The position numbers were made by a program, and so were the translations under genes. Of a DNA stretch of 64,000 nt, positions 61,503 to 64,000 are shown piece by piece. The notes beneath the pieces were generated by a model, which did not search any database, had not been told where the DNA came from, and was given only the letters and a program-made list of their open reading frames with translations. The first letter of the stretch is position 1; each line of letters starts with the position of its first letter. This stretch comes from Aerococcaceae bacterium DSM 111176. Its GTDB lineage: Bacteria > Bacillota > Bacilli > Lactobacillales > Aerococcaceae. The DNA is taken from positions 1-64,000 of the forward strand of contig JACBXN010000002.1 of the NCBI GenBank assembly GCA_015863215.1, given 5' to 3'.

Positions 61503-63359
61503 ATGTTTAATATTGATTATGATAACTGGAGAGCTATAGTAGAGGCTTATTTTGGCTTGCCTAATAGAACCTTAAGCAAATACTTACAATGGTATCCGTT
61601 TACAAAAGGTAGCAACAAACAAATATTATTAGATGAAAACTATTTTAATACTTTAATCGATAAAGGTTATCTTTTGTTTGATAACACAAGTATGCAAGTG
61701 CAAAGTAATTACATTCAACGTTCAAATGGTCAATATCGACAGTCACAGCTGATTTCCCCAGAATTATATTTAATACTTCAAGCTGTATGTCTTGAAATAT
61801 CACAAAAAATTCAAGTAGACAGATCTTCAGAAATTTCGGTGTATTATTCAGGGAATGTGGAAAGTATTTCTCCTCTTTATACCCATGAATATTCTGATTT
61901 CTATAAAAAAGTTATTTTAGAGAAAGATGAACATGACTACTTTATAAAAGTAGATGTTGCTAATTTTTTCTTGAGTATTGATATAGATGATTTATTTGCA
62001 AAAGTTGAATCATATTCATCGGAAATAGATCAAATTGATTTAATGATGTATAAAGAATTAATTAAATATGTGGGAAACGGTAATTTTCCGTTGATTGAAA
62101 ATAGCATGGGTACTTCATACCTTGCTACAATTGTATATCTTTCTAAAATTGATAATGCGATTGAAAGCTACTTTTCTAATTATCAATATATTACAGACGT
62201 AAAGATGATTAGATATGTGGATGATTTGTATATCCTGTTTAATTCTCAATCTAATAAACTAACATTAAATAATTTTTTTGAGGAATTTTTAAAGTTTATA
62301 AATACTTTATTCAATGAAAATAAATTAAATTTAAATTTTGAAAAAACAAGATTTAATGAATCTGATAAGCTACCAGATGAACTGTATAAGTCATTTTATG
62401 GAGAAATCGTAAATGGAGATTATTTTGATATTTATGAAATTGAATTAGACAAACAAGAACAGTTATTACTATCTTTTTTGGAACAAATAGAGCATGAAAT
62501 CGAGAAAACAAATATTTTACAAAATAAAAAGTATATGGAGATATTAGAAACAACTTTTATAGTAGCTGATAGTAAAATGTCCTCTAGAGAAATATTAAAT
62601 CGTATTATATACTCTACTGATATCGATTTTACGAAACAAATAATTAAAGATAAAATAATTAGTATATCCAAAAACCATATAATTAATGTGGCACCAAAGG
62701 TATTTATTACTCTCTTATTAAACACAAAAGATGGGAGTACGATCCGAGATAATCTAAATTTACTTTTCAATAAGTCGAGAACAGGTAACTGGACAATGAA
62801 TGATATTGAATTAGCTATAAATTACTTGCTGAATAGAAGTTTTCGTCATAATGATTTGATTACTACTTTAACTAAAGAGTTGGGTGAAAACAGTGCTTTG
62901 AATAAATACATACAATGTTATTGTATTCCATCGAGTAAATGGATTAGAGAGAATGAATATAAAATAACTATATTTGAAAAGATAGAGATTTCGAAATTAA
63001 CATTACAAATTTTCTTTTTATATCTATGTAATAAGAATCGGAATGATTATTTTGCAGCTTTCTCTTATTATAAATCTTATTTTGATAGAATCACGGCAGA
63101 GTTCGCATATTTTAAAGACCCTCAAAGAAAAAAACCTAATTATGAAAAATATTATAGAAAAAAAGATTTAAAAGAGTTTTATAAAGAATATTCTGACAGC
63201 TATAATATTATCGAAGATGCGGCAAAGTATAGAAACTTTAATCCAATCAATCATGGCTCAGCACAATTGATGACTAAAAAAGACATAACTAAAGAAGTTC
63301 TTGAAGAGTCTATAATAAATCTAACTAAACTTCTTGATTCGTTTCTAGATACAGTTTAA
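61503..63359 (+). CDS. AbiA-like defence reverse transcriptase with C-terminal HEPN motif
   Basis: A 618-residue protein. Reverse transcriptase motifs: A, IKVDVANFFLSID (Asp151); B, PLIENSMGTSYLATIVYLSKID near 196; C, MIRYVDDLYILF (Tyr-Val-Asp-Asp at 238-241); D, LNLNFEKTRF near 278. The long helical C-terminal part ends with KYRNFNPINHGS, an R-x6-H pattern (Arg577, His584) of HEPN RNases. Length and plan match lactococcal AbiA, an abortive-infection enzyme. It lacks the retron NAxxH and VTG motifs. AAAGGAGG precedes the ATG. It is AT-rich cargo. Confidence 0.82.
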   Translation: MFNIDYDNWRAIVEAYFGLPNRTLSKYLQWYPFTKGSNKQILLDENYFNTLIDKGYLLFDNTSMQVQSNYIQRSNGQYRQSQLISPELYLILQAVCLEISQKIQVDRSSEISVYYSGNVESISPLYTHEYSDFYKKVILEKDEHDYFIKVDVANFFLSIDIDDLFAKVESYSSEIDQIDLMMYKELIKYVGNGNFPLIENSMGTSYLATIVYLSKIDNAIESYFSNYQYITDVKMIRYVDDLYILFNSQSNKLTLNNFFEEFLKFINTLFNENKLNLNFEKTRFNESDKLPDELYKSFYGEIVNGDYFDIYEIELDKQEQLLLSFLEQIEHEIEKTNILQNKKYMEILETTFIVADSKMSSREILNRIIYSTDIDFTKQIIKDKIISISKNHIINVAPKVFITLLLNTKDGSTIRDNLNLLFNKSRTGNWTMNDIELAINYLLNRSFRHNDLITTLTKELGENSALNKYIQCYCIPSSKWIRENEYKITIFEKIEISKLTLQIFFLYLCNKNRNDYFAAFSYYKSYFDRITAEFAYFKDPQRKKPNYEKYYRKKDLKEFYKEYSDSYNIIEDAAKYRNFNPINHGSAQLMTKKDITKEVLEESIINLTKLLDSFLDTV

Positions 63360-63481
63360 TAAAGTTAATAAATGATAAGATTATCGGCACTTTAAAATTT
63401 TTATATGTTTATATTCAAATGTTTTAAAGTTTAGGTTTATAAAAAGCAAAAGAAAAGAATAGTAAATAAAAGGAGTTTAAA

Positions 63482-63520
63482 ACACCCCACCAATCCCAAT
63501 GAATGGAGTTGGTGGGGTGT
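63482..63520. terminator. Strong hairpin after the reverse transcriptase gene
   Basis: ACACCCCACCAA pairs perfectly with TTGGTGGGGTGT around 15 nt, but no T-run follows. It may be a terminator for either strand or a boundary of the cargo slot. Confidence 0.5.
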
Positions 63521-63561
63521 CAAAGAATACAAAGGACATATGAAAACAGTCAGTAAGATTT

Positions 63562-63607
63562 AAAATGCGAACTAAGTCTATTTGCGCAACATAAGTTCGC
63601 ATTTTTT
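63562..63607 (+). terminator. Rho-independent terminator
   Basis: AAAATGCGAACT pairs with AGTTCGCATTTT around 20 nt and runs into TTTT. It ends the rightward transcript of the reverse transcriptase and faces the minus-strand membrane protein gene. Confidence 0.75.
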
Positions 63608-63673
63608 AATTACTTCTTTTAAGTATTTTTAAAAATCATATGATTAATCAAAAATAAGCTAGTTAATGAGAAG

Positions 63674-63940
63674 CTAATCTTTATTATTTCCTTCGAAATC
63701 TTCAATGATTTCTTCTTCCTCATCGCCTTGTTTATCTGAAGGTGAGATAAGAAGATATATAAATGCGATAATACCACAAATACCGTTTAACGTAATTGCT
63801 AATGTTTGCAAGTTACTCTCAATCCAAACTGATATATTTGCTTGCCCCAGAATTAAGGCGATAGTTTGCCCAGCTACAGTAGCAATTCCAAATAAAACAA
63901 AGAGTACCAAAGTTATAGAATTTTTTTTTATTAGAGTCAT
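63674..63940 (-). CDS. Small two-segment membrane protein, unknown
   Basis: An 88-residue protein with two hydrophobic segments (about 8-30 and 42-66) and an acidic tail (DEEEEIIEDFEG). AGAAAGGATG precedes the start. The layout is like holins or small bacteriocin-type accessory proteins, but no family motif is recognised. It is on the opposite strand to the element cargo. Confidence 0.6.
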   Translation of the reverse strand: MTLIKKNSITLVLFVLFGIATVAGQTIALILGQANISVWIESNLQTLAITLNGICGIIAFIYLLISPSDKQGDEEEEIIEDFEGNNKD

Positions 63941-64000
63941 TTTAATAATACATCCTTTCTAACCTGGTATCCAAAGTATTCCTAGAGCAACTAATATTCC

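Noticed and set aside
61503-63359. Group II intron or retron reverse transcriptase
   Set aside because: No maturase or intron RNA domains are seen, and the retron NAxxH and VTG motifs are absent. Length and HEPN motif fit AbiA better.

Overview
The window looks like the chromosome of a low-GC Gram-positive bacterium of the Lactobacillales, possibly Aerococcaceae-like. This is inferred from strong AGGAGG ribosome sites, a T-box leader, CcpA-type cre sites, an oxidase-type glycerol 3-phosphate gene (glpO), a PnuC/SorC-regulated deo cluster and Lactococcus-type phage-defence genes. No species can be named from the sequence alone.

Layout. Positions 1-5000 hold the edge of a probable transposase, a TIM-barrel isomerase, an orphan RelB-type antitoxin, a HisJ-type histidinol phosphatase and an aldo/keto reductase. 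A T-box leader (about 5010-5277) precedes hisD-Z-G-C-B-A-F-I-E (5317-12110); hisH is missing from this run. A 1.9 kb repeat-rich gap leads to glpF-glpK-glpO (13976-18060), then an alcohol dehydrogenase and a PPC-domain protein. An IclR regulator faces a meta-cleavage aromatic pathway (21830-27520): hydratase, acylating acetaldehyde dehydrogenase, hydroxy-oxovalerate aldolase, oxalocrotonate decarboxylase, extradiol dioxygenase and ring-product hydrolase. Together these would convert a catechol to pyruvate and acetyl-CoA. Next come a secreted Cu/Zn superoxide dismutase, a frameshifted enoyl-CoA hydratase with a fumarylacetoacetase-like enzyme and a thiolase, two paralogous GPH symporters around a TetR regulator, 6-phosphogluconate dehydrogenase, a deoxynucleoside cluster (deoC, SorC-type regulator, pnuC-like, pdp), and a creatininase-like/AraC/FGGY-kinase group.

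At 49538 a ferric-reductase-like gene is cut exactly at the anticodon loop of a tRNA-Lys 3' half. An intact tRNA-Thr and a terminator follow. From about 49740 to beyond the right edge lies an integrated element: tyrosine integrase, a CI-like repressor with a degenerate peptidase site, a Cro-like protein, small regulators, a DnaD-like replication protein, a Septu-type ATPase/HNH pair, a sigma factor with DUF1659/DUF2922 genes, a holin/endolysin lysis set, and an AbiA-like reverse transcriptase with a C-terminal HEPN motif. No capsid, portal, terminase or tail gene is seen.

The most unusual content is non-coding. (1) Six copies of a roughly 117-nt module of three successive hairpins, with compensatory stem changes, lie between genes. 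(2) Ten tandem arrays with unrelated sequences have unit lengths of 41 or 51 nt only, and most units carry a hairpin. All six three-hairpin modules sit within about 150 bp of such an array. (3) A family of large multi-arm inverted repeats occurs in three long copies. (4) Inside the mobile element, two copies of a structured element with a conserved core and an exchanged 18-bp outer stem stand directly before the two defence modules.
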